DNA of 64,000 bases, taken from contig NZ_JACXSI010000003.1 of assembly GCF_014712675.1 (NCBI RefSeq), positions 1 to 64,000 of the forward strand, written 5' to 3'. Origin of the DNA: Peribacillus faecalis. GTDB lineage: Bacteria; Bacillota; Bacilli; Bacillales; DSM-1321. Of this stretch, positions 1 to 6,899 are shown piece after piece; the first letter of the stretch is position 1; the number at the start of each line of letters is the position of its first letter. The position numbers and the translations under genes are program-made. The notes under the pieces are model-generated. The model had not been told where the DNA came from. It did no database searches and saw only the letters and a list, made by a program, of their open reading frames with translations.

Positions 1-69
1 AGTCCTCCTTTGGTTATTTAAGGGTCCCGTGCACTGGACACCTCGTATCATACCAAGGAGGCTTTTTTT
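1..69 (+). terminator. possible terminator at the window edge
   Basis: An imperfect inverted repeat (AGTCCTCCTTTGGT near the start, ACCAAGGAGGCT at 53-64) is followed by a run of seven T. It could end a gene lying left of the window. The loop is long (about 35 nt), so this is only a possibility. No gene precedes the IS element at 122. Confidence 0.35.
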
Positions 70-202
70 GTTCAAACTTCATTTTGCTTCAATACAGGAA
101 TGCTTTCTTATCTTTTCAGAAGGCTGTTTTCGTATTAATTGTGGCTTTCTTGACCAGACTATAAAAAGGTTGATATAATGCGGTTCAAGGAGGCGAACAA
201 AC

Positions 203-1210
203 GTGTGGGAAGATGTGTATGAAGGGTTCAGCGAATTAACCAAATCGGAGCAAATGGTATTATTTAATGCGATTAAACAAGATTTATTTCCAGAAGAACC
301 AGATAAAATAACAGCGTTACTCAAAAGAATTCGTGAATCTCGATTCGCCTCTGGTTTGGGTTGTGTTCATTGTGGAAGTATGTCTATTAAACGTAATGGT
401 AAGTACCGTTCAAGACAACGTTATTTATGCAAGGATTGTGGTAAGTCGTTCAACGATATGACTAATACACCATTCTCAGGCTCTCGCTATCCTGAAAAGT
501 GGTTAAAATACATTGAATTAATGGTCGAGGGTTACACCTTACCAAAAATAGCTAAACGTCTTAATATTCATATCTCTACTGCTTTTTACTGGCGACATAA
601 GATTTTATATGCATTAGGTAGTCTGGGTTTTAATCAATTACAAGGAATTGTGGAATCAGATGAAACTTTCTTTCGTGAATCACTTAAAGGACGTAAATTC
701 ACTCACCGAAAAGCAAAAAAACGAGGAGAAAAAGATAAAAAGCGAGGTATTTCAAATCTTAAAATTGCGGTGGTATTTGCTCAGGACCGTAACGGAAATT
801 TGATTGCTCGTAAAGCAGGAACGGGACGGGTAAAAGCGGAGGAAATTGATGCTGTGATAGGGGAATATATCAATCTTTCAGCTTTATTGTGTACTGATAC
901 TGCTACCAATTACAAAAAGTTTGCTAAAAATAAGGGATTACAACACGAGACCATTAACGAGCGACAAAAGGAACGTGTAAAAAAGGGAATATTCCACATA
1001 CAACACGTCAATAACGCCCACAACCGTTTTAAAAAGTGGTTAAGTCGTTTTCAAGGTGTTGCGACTCATTATTTTGATAATTACCTCTACTGGTTTCGAT
1101 GGTTGGATTTAAGCAAAAATGTAGCATTTGAAAAACGTGTTGAGCAAATGCTTATTTCGGCTTGCCAAAAATCCAATCCTATGACGGTAGATGGGTTAAG
1201 AAGTGGATAA
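203..1210 (+). CDS. IS1595-family (ISXO2-like) transposase
   Basis: This 335-residue transposase would cut and move the surrounding IS. An N-terminal zinc ribbon is visible at about residues 54-85 (CVHC...CKDCGKSF). A helix-turn-helix region follows (TLPKIAKRLNIHISTAFYW, about residues 112-130). The DDE/ISXO2 catalytic domain begins at about residue 150 (VESDETFF) and includes a basic KGRKFTHRKAKKRG stretch. The start is GTG at 203, preceded by AAGGAGG at 187-193, a good ribosome-binding site with about 9 nt spacing. The frame is uninterrupted and of normal family length. It ends about 50 bp before the 3' end of the convergent passenger gene. Confidence 0.92.
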   Translation: MWEDVYEGFSELTKSEQMVLFNAIKQDLFPEEPDKITALLKRIRESRFASGLGCVHCGSMSIKRNGKYRSRQRYLCKDCGKSFNDMTNTPFSGSRYPEKWLKYIELMVEGYTLPKIAKRLNIHISTAFYWRHKILYALGSLGFNQLQGIVESDETFFRESLKGRKFTHRKAKKRGEKDKKRGISNLKIAVVFAQDRNGNLIARKAGTGRVKAEEIDAVIGEYINLSALLCTDTATNYKKFAKNKGLQHETINERQKERVKKGIFHIQHVNNAHNRFKKWLSRFQGVATHYFDNYLYWFRWLDLSKNVAFEKRVEQMLISACQKSNPMTVDGLRSG

Positions 1211-1260
1211 AAAACACCTCAAACGTAACTTTGAGATGTTTAAGTCCTTTAATGGAATAC

Positions 1261-1512
1261 TTATTTGTCACTACTTCTTATTGGAGAATCGCCCTTTTCC
1301 CAAGTTGTAGGTCCTTCATCACTTGGTATGAATTTAGTCCAATATTCGCCTGATTGCTTGTCAAAAATAATGATATTATTTTCATTAGCAGGAACCAAGT
1401 CATACCTGTATTCACTGCTAACACCCACTTTATCTGTTACTTCTCTGGATATGACCATTAGAAAAAGACCTAAAATAGTGAAACCTATAATAATACCTAA
1501 ACTATTTTTCAT
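1261..1512 (-). CDS. small membrane-anchored passenger protein inside the IS1595 element
   Basis: This 83-residue protein lies wholly within the inverted repeats of the IS, convergent to the transposase. The start was chosen at ATG 1512 because GGGAGG lies about 6 bp upstream. A longer frame reaches 1545 but has no ribosome-binding site. It opens with one hydrophobic segment (LGIIIGFTILGLFLMVI), followed by a polar tail with YRYDLVPANENNIIIFD and a YWTKF motif, so it is probably exported and membrane-anchored. I do not recognise the family. Several IS1595 subgroups carry passenger genes, which fits this layout. Its function is unknown. Confidence 0.65.
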   Translation of the reverse strand: MKNSLGIIIGFTILGLFLMVISREVTDKVGVSSEYRYDLVPANENNIIIFDKQSGEYWTKFIPSDEGPTTWEKGDSPIRSSDK

Positions 1513-1613
1513 TTTAAACCTCCCATTTTCGGAATATATAATCATTATATAGTGTTTCTTCCAAATTAATCAAATTCATTCAAAAACAACAAAGTTTACG
1601 AAAACAGCCTTTC

Positions 1614-1675
1614 AGAAAAACCGTCACCGGTCCTTTTTCATTTTTGTTTTGCTAGCCGGCTCGTATAAAAAGGAG
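1614..1675 (-). repeat. dispersed hairpin element (P family), disturbed copy
   Basis: This begins with the inverse of the motif ACCGGTGACGGTTTTTC and CCTTTTTCAT, and a complementary AAAAAGG arm lies at about 1666-1672. Better copies lie at 16351, 20988, 21405, 59790 and 59960. The IS1595 element is inserted at its outer edge. Confidence 0.6.
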
Positions 1676-1733
1676 CATCAGCTAAAGGCGCCACGTCCGT
1701 ATGTCTTCGCCGATGGACCTACATCCTGTAGGC
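1676..1733 (+). ncRNA. Bacillaceae-1-like double-hairpin element, copy 1
   Basis: On the plus strand a hairpin CCTAC-ATCCT-GTAGG lies at 1718-1732. It is preceded by an outer stem whose arms are CATCAGC at 1676 and GCCGATG at 1709 (one mismatch). The loop ATCCT fits the RUCCU terminal loop described for the Bacillaceae-1 RNA motif. Five further copies in this window lie in the opposite orientation. The family assignment is from memory and needs a covariance-model search. Confidence 0.4.
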
Positions 1734-1768
1734 AAAAAAAAATAGACCCTGCATAAGCAGGATCTATT
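1734..1768 (-). terminator. terminator of the first cold-shock gene
   Basis: A hairpin with arms AATAGACCCTGC (1741-1752) and GCAGGATCTATT (1757-1768) is followed, on the minus strand, by a long U tract (A-run at 1734-1742). It lies 14 bp after the cspA-type gene. Confidence 0.85.
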
Positions 1769-1781
1769 TCATAGCTTCAAA

Positions 1782-1982
1782 TTAAGCTTTTTGAACGTTA
1801 GTAGCTTGAGGACCGCGTTGTCCTTGTTCTACGTCAAAAGTTACACTTTGACCTTCGTCTAAAGATTTGAAACCTTCGCCTTGGATTGCTGAGAAATGTA
1901 CGAATACGTCTTCTCCGCCTTCGCGCTCGATGAATCCAAAACCTTTTTCTGCGTTAAACCATTTTACTTTACCTTGTTCCAT
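1782..1982 (-). CDS. cold-shock protein (CspA/CspB family), copy 1
   Basis: This 66-residue single cold-shock domain protein would act as a cytoplasmic RNA chaperone that binds single-stranded nucleic acid. Both RNA-binding motifs are intact: RNP1 KGFGFIE at residues 15-21 and RNP2 VFVHFSAI at about 26-33. Length is normal for Bacillus Csps. The ribosome-binding site AGGAGG lies 8-9 bp before the ATG. It is nearly identical to the copy at 3873-4073 (differences such as AEKGFGF/ADKGFGF and VQKA/VRKA). The two also share promoter and leader, so this is a recent duplication. Post-transcriptional cold regulation through the ~100-nt leader is likely. Confidence 0.95.
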   Translation of the reverse strand: MEQGKVKWFNAEKGFGFIEREGGEDVFVHFSAIQGEGFKSLDEGQSVTFDVEQGQRGPQATNVQKA

Positions 1983-2116
1983 AATTGTTGCCTCCTAGTG
2001 CTATGCACATGTGTTACTATCCTTGCTCAAATACCTTAGACGAAAATCAAAATCGTTTCTGAAACCGAACAAAAATAATTCCTCTTAAGAGTAACAGAAA
2101 AATGAACAGATAGCAA
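1983..2116 (-). promoter_or_regulatory. promoter and structured leader of csp copy 1
   Basis: On the minus strand a -35 TTGCTA (2111-2116) and a -10 TACTCT (2088-2093) are separated by exactly 17 bp. The resulting leader is about 100 nt. A short hairpin GTGC-tat-GCAC (1998-2008) sits just before the AGGAGG. The second csp gene keeps the same promoter, spacing and leader, with a different but complementary hairpin at the same place. Confidence 0.65.
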
Positions 2117-2189
2117 ATAATACGCAAGTCCGAATAATGATGTTTTTTAACCATCTCGTCATTAAAACTATCCTTTTCTAGGTATAAGT

Positions 2190-2230
2190 AAAAAAAGCGA
2201 TTCCAACAGCTTTGGATTCCGCTCTTTTTT
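2190..2230 (+). terminator. terminator-like hairpin upstream of tgl
   Basis: An imperfect stem (AGCG-ATTCCAA against TTGGATTCCGCT, with one bulge and one mismatch) is followed by a run of T and preceded by A, so it could work in either direction. No gene directly in front of it on the plus strand explains it. Confidence 0.45.
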
Positions 2231-2302
2231 ATCTTACATATACTTTTACTTTAAACTACATATACATCCATTAAGATACTAAAATAAGAGATGGGGAGTT
2301 AT

Positions 2303-3139
2303 ATGATTCAAATATCAAGTATGCCTTTCCAACAAAAAGACCCGGGATTTGCAGGAAGTATCGAAAACAGCATCATAAAAAGTATGCAAGCTTCTCCTTA
2401 TTTGTATTTATACGAAACCGCTAATGAACTTCAATTTGAAATCGATTTACGAAAAAATATTATCAAGAGCGGACACGCAATGATCCAAAGCGAGGCTACC
2501 TTCGAAGAGTTTAAATACTCGACAGCTAACCCTCAATATTGGTATGTGACTAAACAAGGAGGATTTCAATTAAAGCCGACCGTTCAGCCAGCTGAAGCAA
2601 TACGAGATATTTTTAAGAACAGTTATTTGTATGCGTTTGAATGTGCAACAGCCATCATTATCATTTATTATGACGCTGTTCTGAATTTGATTGGTGAGAG
2701 TTTGTTTAATCAATTTTTTCAAAACCTCTATTTATACAGTTGGCATGCCGATCCCGACCTCGGCATTCAAACCATTAAAACTGACTATTTTTTACCTGGC
2801 GATGTCGTCTATTTTAATAATCCGGACTTTGACCGCAAGTTACCTTGGTGGCGCGGTGAAAATGCGATTCTTTTAGAAAATGGTTCATTTTTAGGTCATG
2901 GAACCGGAATCAACACTGCTGAGCAAATGATTCAATTTCTTAATGAAGTGAGGAAACCGAATAGCAATCAATCCGCTTATTTAATGGGTATTGCCGTTAG
3001 ACCTTCTTTTCAATATTTATCGCAATTGTCTATGCTACAACGCACCTATACATCATCTAAAATCCCATATGTTGTCATCCATCATAACAGAACCTCTATC
3101 TCCTACATGCATTATTTATCTTATTATTTTTCTATCTAA
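2303..3139 (+). CDS. tgl: protein-glutamine gamma-glutamyltransferase (spore transglutaminase)
   Basis: This enzyme cross-links spore-coat proteins through glutamine-lysine isopeptide bonds late in sporulation. The predicted protein has 278 residues, against about 245 in Bacillus Tgl. The catalytic cysteine is seen in YAFECATAIIIIYY (about residue 114). The later WWRGENAILL and GSFLGHGTGI stretches carry the expected acidic residue and histidine. The start was set at ATG 2303, preceded by GGGGAG with good spacing; an upstream ATG at 2291 overlaps that site. The gene stands alone, bounded by hairpin terminators. In B. subtilis tgl is under mother-cell sigma-K control; I did not confirm such a promoter here. 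Confidence 0.9.
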   Translation: MIQISSMPFQQKDPGFAGSIENSIIKSMQASPYLYLYETANELQFEIDLRKNIIKSGHAMIQSEATFEEFKYSTANPQYWYVTKQGGFQLKPTVQPAEAIRDIFKNSYLYAFECATAIIIIYYDAVLNLIGESLFNQFFQNLYLYSWHADPDLGIQTIKTDYFLPGDVVYFNNPDFDRKLPWWRGENAILLENGSFLGHGTGINTAEQMIQFLNEVRKPNSNQSAYLMGIAVRPSFQYLSQLSMLQRTYTSSKIPYVVIHHNRTSISYMHYLSYYFSI

Positions 3140-3222
3140 AGCTATTGGCAGTCTTTTGTTATTTATGATCACCTGCCGTTCAAGTATTTATTTAATCACA
3201 GTTTAATTAAAATAAAATAAAC

Positions 3223-3258
3223 AAAAAGGAGGTTGTCCATTGAGCAATCTCCTTTTTT
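3223..3258. terminator. bidirectional terminator after tgl
   Basis: Arms AAAAAGGAGGTTG and CAATCTCCTTTTT form a strong stem with A and T runs on either side. It ends tgl on the plus strand. Confidence 0.8.
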
Positions 3259-3437
3259 AATAACAGTACATGAGTTCATCAACAGTTATAGGCCATTTCA
3301 AATCTTTCTCCATTAGTCATATATGTACCTCCACCCTATTTAGAATATATGTTGCATTCTTACTCTATTGTAGAAAATTGCGCATATTCAGGCTATACCC
3401 TTAGATAAATCCATTTATGCGTTCTCTATTATATAAA

Positions 3438-3623
3438 GGCTCTGTTAAACGATATTGTTGATTTCCGCTGCGGTCGGACATTTTCCGCGGGGCATAGCGC
3501 CAAGCCTCCTCATCGCTTTGCTCTTGCGGTTTCTCGGCCTGCCTGCTTCATCCCGCAGGAGTCGCCGCCCTCCGCTCCAATCAACGTAATCTGTCAAAGT
3601 CAACATTGAACAATAACAGAGCC
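3438..3623. mobile_element. 186-bp MITE with 8-bp target duplication
   Basis: The ends GGCTCTGTTA and TAACAGAGCC are inverted repeats. Similarity continues inward (ATATTGTTGATTT against CAATGTTGACTTT). The flanking 8 bases TATATAAA are repeated exactly at 3430-3437 and 3624-3631. The interior is GC-rich and has no coding capacity. The 8-bp duplication and GGCTCTGTT ends point to mobilisation by an IS family making 8-bp duplications (IS6, ISL3 and IS1595 are possible); I cannot tell which. Confidence 0.8.
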
Positions 3624-3631
3624 TATATAAA

Positions 3632-3667
3632 AAAAGAGATGAATATTGAGCAGTTCATCTCCTTTTT
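3632..3667. terminator. hairpin terminator beside the MITE
   Basis: Stem GAGATGAA (3636-3643) and TTCATCTC (3654-3661) with A-run before and T-run after. No neighbouring gene clearly owns it; it may be a remnant of the locus the MITE entered. Confidence 0.6.
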
Positions 3668-3771
3668 ATTGATAATATTATGGCAAGTGTTTAATATTAG
3701 GGATTATACAAGCACTGTGCTATACTGAGTCTACCATTTGCATTACTTGTTTCTGATACGATTTGTTGCAC

Positions 3772-3803
3772 AAGCCCTATTCATTTATTGAATAGGGCTT
3801 TTT
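3772..3803 (+). terminator. strong terminator without an obvious gene (possible small RNA end)
   Basis: A near-perfect 12-bp stem, AAGCCCTATTCA against TGAATAGGGCTT, with a 5-nt loop and a T tract. The nearest upstream plus-strand gene is tgl, which already has its own terminator, so this may end a short non-coding transcript from about 3670 onward. Confidence 0.7.
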
Positions 3804-3832
3804 GGATCGACTGATTAATTAAAAGAACATAA

Positions 3833-3857
3833 AAATAGCCCCTACAAATGTAGGGGC
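3833..3857 (-). terminator. terminator of the second cold-shock gene
   Basis: Perfect hairpin GCCCCTAC-aaat-GTAGGGGC (3838-3857), with an A-run before it that becomes the U tract of the minus-strand transcript. Confidence 0.85.
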
Positions 3858-3872
3858 CATCATTAGCTTTTA

Positions 3873-4073
3873 TTAAGCTTTGCGAACATTTGTAGCTTGT
3901 GGGCCACGTTGTCCTTGTTCTACGTCAAAAGTTACACTTTGACCTTCGTCTAAAGATTTGAAGCCTTCGCTTTGGATTGCTGAGAAATGTACGAATACGT
4001 CTTCTCCAGCTTCACGCTCGATGAATCCAAAACCTTTGTCTGCATTAAACCATTTCACTTTACCTTGTTCCAT
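3873..4073 (-). CDS. cold-shock protein (CspA/CspB family), copy 2
   Basis: This 66-residue cold-shock domain protein has RNP1 KGFGFIE and RNP2 VFVHFSAI and differs from the copy at 1782-1982 at only a handful of residues. The role is the same: single-stranded RNA/DNA binding in the cytoplasm. The leader and promoter are also conserved, so the duplicated unit is at least 350 bp long. Between the two copies lie tgl and the MITE, so the copies are dispersed rather than adjacent. The ribosome-binding site is AGGAGG. Confidence 0.95.
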   Translation of the reverse strand: MEQGKVKWFNADKGFGFIEREAGEDVFVHFSAIQSEGFKSLDEGQSVTFDVEQGQRGPQATNVRKA

Positions 4074-4219
4074 AATTGTTGCCTCCTAGTGTGGATTTCC
4101 ACACAATGTGTTACTATCCTTGCTCAAATACCTTAGACGAAAATCAAAATCGCTTCTCAATCTGAAAACGAACAAAAATAATTCTTCTTAAGAATAACAG
4201 ATAAATTTAAAAATAGCAA
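4074..4219 (-). promoter_or_regulatory. promoter and structured leader of csp copy 2
   Basis: -35 TTGCTA (4214-4219) and -10 TATTCT (4191-4196) are 17 bp apart. The leader carries a hairpin GTGTGG-aaat-CCACAC (4089-4104) immediately before the ribosome-binding site. Copy 1 has a hairpin of different sequence at the same place, which suggests that pairing rather than sequence matters. Confidence 0.65.
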
Positions 4220-4295
4220 ATAATACAACTATACTCCTAATGATAGGATGTAAGTCCATGTACATATAATGCTCCAAATTGTTCTAAAACATTGA

Positions 4296-4317
4296 AGTCA
4301 GTGGTCTCCCACTGACT
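4296..4317 (-). terminator. hairpin after spoVR
   Basis: Stem AGTCAGTGG and CCCACTGACT with a 3-nt loop, only 7 bp beyond the spoVR stop. The following U tract is weak, so it may be an inefficient terminator or an mRNA-stabilising hairpin. Confidence 0.5.
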
Positions 4318-4323
4318 CCATCC

Positions 4324-5733
4324 TCACAAATACTTCTTATAAATCCCCTTACTATCATACGTATACAAAATCGGCTTCTCCTCAATCTTCGTCTCCAAGT
4401 GAACACCTCTGCCCCAGAGCTGATAAATGTACGGCAGCACCTTCTCCAAATACTTCACATCAAGCTCGATTCCCTCGTACCAATGCTTCAAATACAGCTC
4501 ACCGTTGCGCATATAATCACCTTCATTGACAGTGATATACGGGAATCCACCGTTGACGCGCATGCTGACAAGCTGATCGCGCACATGCTCCCAGTCTTTA
4601 TCGATGATTTTATAATCCTTGCCCTGCTTTTGGAATAAATACATATCCTCACGCATGACGAGGTCCTTCGTCAAATAGTTGCGTAAGAAAGAGATATCCG
4701 ATTCGATTTCACGTACTTCAAACATTTGCTGGCGGCCCGAACCAGGCTCGACACCGCGGTGCTTCATCTCTTCTGTCGGATTGTTAAAGCGTTCTTCAAT
4801 ATCCTCGAAAATTTTCAAACCTAAGTAATACGGATTGATGCTTGTGCGAGAAGGCTGCACGACACCAGCATTCAGTTTCGCAAATTCAATAGACTCGCCA
4901 GGCGTTAAATCCATTTCGCGCAAGATTCGTTGATGCCAGTAGGATGCCCAGCCTTCGTTCATGATTTTCGTCTCGAGCTGCGGCCAGAAATAAAGCATTT
5001 CCTCGCGCATCATCGTCAAAATATCGCGCTGCCAATCCTCTAGTTCCCGGCTATATTGCTCAATGAACAGCAACAGGTCCTTTTGAGGCTTTGCAGGAAA
5101 TTTTTTATGCTTTTTAGCTCTCGTTTCCGATTTTTTTTCCTTCTTTTCCAAGTTCCATAAGTCATCATATGGAGAGGGAGCCGGTTTCACAATCTCTACT
5201 TCTTCCTCCTCCAAATCTAATGTTGAAATCGGACGATGAAGTGCAGGATCGATATGCTCTTCAATTGCCAGCACCGCATCCAAAAATTCCTCCACCTCTT
5301 TTTTTCCATGTTCAATTTCATATTGGCGAATGCGGTCGGCCGTTGCTGCCATACTTTCTACCATATCCCGCTTCGTATTTTGGAAACGAATATTATTTTT
5401 GAAAAAGTCGCAATGCGCCAAAACGTGCGCCACAATCAGTTTGTTTTGAATTAATGAATTAGAATCCAACAGAAATGCATAGCAAGGATTGGAGTTAATC
5501 ACAAGCTCATAAATTTTGCTCAATCCGAAGTCGTAATGAAGCTTCATCTTATGAAATTGCTTCCCAAAGCTCCAGTGTGAAAACCGTGTCGGCATACCAT
5601 ATGCGCCGAATGTATAAATGATTTCGCTCGGGCAAATTTCATACCTCATCGGATAAAAGTCCAGCCCAAATCCTTTCGCAATCTCAGTAATCTCATCAAT
5701 CGCCTTTTCCAGTTGCTGTTCTTCCAGCCTCAT
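4324..5733 (-). CDS. spoVR: SpoVR family protein
   Basis: This 469-residue protein matches SpoVR in length and in the conserved N-terminal part ([18 protein letters not shown], then a region rich in aromatic residues). In B. subtilis SpoVR is needed for normal spore cortex formation. In enterobacteria the homologue YcgB is associated with the kinase/vWA pair YeaG-YeaH, homologues of PrkA and YhbH. Homologues of all three are present in this window (spoVR here, yhbH at 58524-59693, prkA at the right edge), but dispersed. A lysine/glutamate-rich linker at about residues 185-220 separates two conserved blocks. A hairpin follows the stop. The gene is transcribed away from the ArsR-type regulator at 5927. 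Confidence 0.92.
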   Translation of the reverse strand: MRLEEQQLEKAIDEITEIAKGFGLDFYPMRYEICPSEIIYTFGAYGMPTRFSHWSFGKQFHKMKLHYDFGLSKIYELVINSNPCYAFLLDSNSLIQNKLIVAHVLAHCDFFKNNIRFQNTKRDMVESMAATADRIRQYEIEHGKKEVEEFLDAVLAIEEHIDPALHRPISTLDLEEEEVEIVKPAPSPYDDLWNLEKKEKKSETRAKKHKKFPAKPQKDLLLFIEQYSRELEDWQRDILTMMREEMLYFWPQLETKIMNEGWASYWHQRILREMDLTPGESIEFAKLNAGVVQPSRTSINPYYLGLKIFEDIEERFNNPTEEMKHRGVEPGSGRQQMFEVREIESDISFLRNYLTKDLVMREDMYLFQKQGKDYKIIDKDWEHVRDQLVSMRVNGGFPYITVNEGDYMRNGELYLKHWYEGIELDVKYLEKVLPYIYQLWGRGVHLETKIEEKPILYTYDSKGIYKKYL

Positions 5734-5926
5734 AATAACCCTCCCTTATTACACTCCTTAACTCATAGTATGAAAAGGACGCCAGAAAATGACGTATTTG
5801 CCGAGGACAAAATATATGCTTTTAAAACTAATAAAAAAATAATACGATAACCCATTTACAATTTTTGGTAATTGTTTTATTATCAGGTTAGTTAAAAAAA
5901 TCACTCGTTTCAAAAAAGGAGCTCGT

Positions 5927-6544
5927 GTGAAAATGTTCGAACAAAAGAATATAAAAATCATTACTAACCACAATCAACTGAAAGTACTCGGCGATCCTTT
6001 TAAAAATCAAGTTTTGACTCTGTTATTAGAGCAAGCATACACAGGTCAACAGCTTGCCAAGATGCTGGAAGTTGCCCGCTCCAAAGTACATTATGCACTG
6101 ACAGAATTGGAGAACAATGGATTAATTCATGTTGTGCAGAAGGAAGAGAAAAACGGGATTGTCCAAAAGTTTTACAGAGCCGTTGCCAGAAGCTTCATTC
6201 CCGATGAGCAGTTGCTTCCGCAAGCAAATGATTTCGAAGAATTTTATCGTAGTTTCTATTTGAATATATGGTCTCGTGCCAAAGTTCGAGCACTGACAGC
6301 GCCAGATGAAGCTTTTCAAAAAAATAAAGCGAAAATTGCCATGCAGTTCGAGGTTAAGATGGAAGAAGAAAAATTTAAAGCGTGGCTAGACAAATATAAA
6401 ACACTGGTAAACGAACTATTCGAATCGGAGGAAGAAGATGAGGACGGCAATTACTATTACCTCTCCACAATTGGCTTTCAAATTGATGATCCGCTATTTG
6501 AAGATGACAAAACATTTAAAGGTTGTGAACAAAATGACAATTAA
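5927..6544 (+). CDS. ArsR-type winged-helix transcriptional regulator
   Basis: This 205-residue DNA-binding protein carries an N-terminal ArsR/HTH_20-like winged helix at about residues 15-85 (LKVLGDPFKNQVLTLLLE, then GQQLAKMLEVARSKVHYALTE). The C-terminal half is acidic and lacks the CxC metal motif of classical ArsR, so I do not predict metal sensing. The start is GTG 5927 with AAGGAG about 5 bp upstream; ATG 5933 is an alternative. Its stop overlaps the start of a small YrzI-like gene by 11 bp, so the two are probably co-transcribed. The target is unknown. Confidence 0.8.
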   Translation: MKMFEQKNIKIITNHNQLKVLGDPFKNQVLTLLLEQAYTGQQLAKMLEVARSKVHYALTELENNGLIHVVQKEEKNGIVQKFYRAVARSFIPDEQLLPQANDFEEFYRSFYLNIWSRAKVRALTAPDEAFQKNKAKIAMQFEVKMEEEKFKAWLDKYKTLVNELFESEEEDEDGNYYYLSTIGFQIDDPLFEDDKTFKGCEQNDN

Positions 6545-6680
6545 TTTATTATTTTTTATCGTATCGATTAAAAAAATACCGAAAACGAAAGAAGCTGCTA
6601 TTAATGAAGAACAGAACAGAAAGTTGTATGAAGCATATAAAGCGAAAGCATGTGAATATCGCAACCATCACCTTCTGTAA
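6534..6680 (+). CDS. yrzI: YrzI-like small protein
   Basis: This 48-residue protein begins MTINLLFFIVSIKK and is followed by a charged region (NEEQNRKLYEAYKAK). The layout, a short hydrophobic start, then an IKK block, then an acidic helix, matches my memory of the small YrzI proteins of Bacillus, which often occur in tandem. The ATG overlaps the end of the preceding regulator gene, suggesting translational coupling. Function is unknown in the family. Confidence 0.6.
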   Translation: MTINLLFFIVSIKKIPKTKEAAINEEQNRKLYEAYKAKACEYRNHHLL

Positions 6681-6795
6681 TGCCTCTTTCCTATTACTTC
6701 GTTCAAATCCCGCAGCTTTCATGCCAAATTATCCCTAAAATAATGTATACTATACTTGTGCTACTGCAAAGAAACTTGAAAGGAGATGATGCATT

Positions 6796-6858
6796 ATGAT
6801 TTATACACTAATTAAAAGCAGAAGAATCGAATCTTTCGAGGAGGTATTTGCAGACTAA
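6796..6858 (+). CDS. 20-residue peptide, possible truncated YrzI-like gene upstream of rsgA
   Basis: The reading frame encodes MIYTLIKSRRIESFEEVFAD and is preceded by AAAGGAGATGATG, a good ribosome-binding site. The pattern (T-I-K-x-R-R followed by S-F-E-E) resembles the N-terminal half of YrzI-type proteins, so this may be the second member of a tandem pair. It ends 41 bp before rsgA. It could alternatively be a leader peptide for rsgA. Confidence 0.4.
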   Translation: MIYTLIKSRRIESFEEVFAD

Positions 6859-6899
6859 TAGCCTCTGCCACTCCTCCTCATACTTAATTAGGAGGAAAC

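Larger units (their letters stand above)
122..1609 (+). mobile_element. IS1595-family insertion sequence (1488 bp), intact
   Basis: Perfect 13-bp terminal inverted repeats, GGCTGTTTTCGTA at 122-134 and its complement at 1597-1609, bound the element. The 8 bases outside are identical on both sides (TTTCAGAA at 114-121 and 1610-1617), giving a clean target duplication. IS1595 elements make 8-bp duplications. Inside are an ISXO2-type transposase on the plus strand and a small convergent passenger gene. The insertion lies right at the edge of a dispersed hairpin repeat that starts at about 1614. Intact ends, duplication and reading frame suggest recent insertion. Confidence 0.9.

Noticed and set aside
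3257-3320. Tiny minus-strand frames (18 residues starting MEKDLKWPI, or 13 residues starting MTNGERF) after a GGAGG
   Set aside because: The frame best placed relative to GGAGG is only 13 codons, and the other is too far from it. No family is recognised, so it was not annotated.
5758-5973. Hydrophobic 71-codon minus-strand frame between spoVR and the ArsR-type gene
   Set aside because: It lies in the AT-rich divergent promoter region and overlaps the regulator start; its hydrophobicity reflects AT-rich codons.
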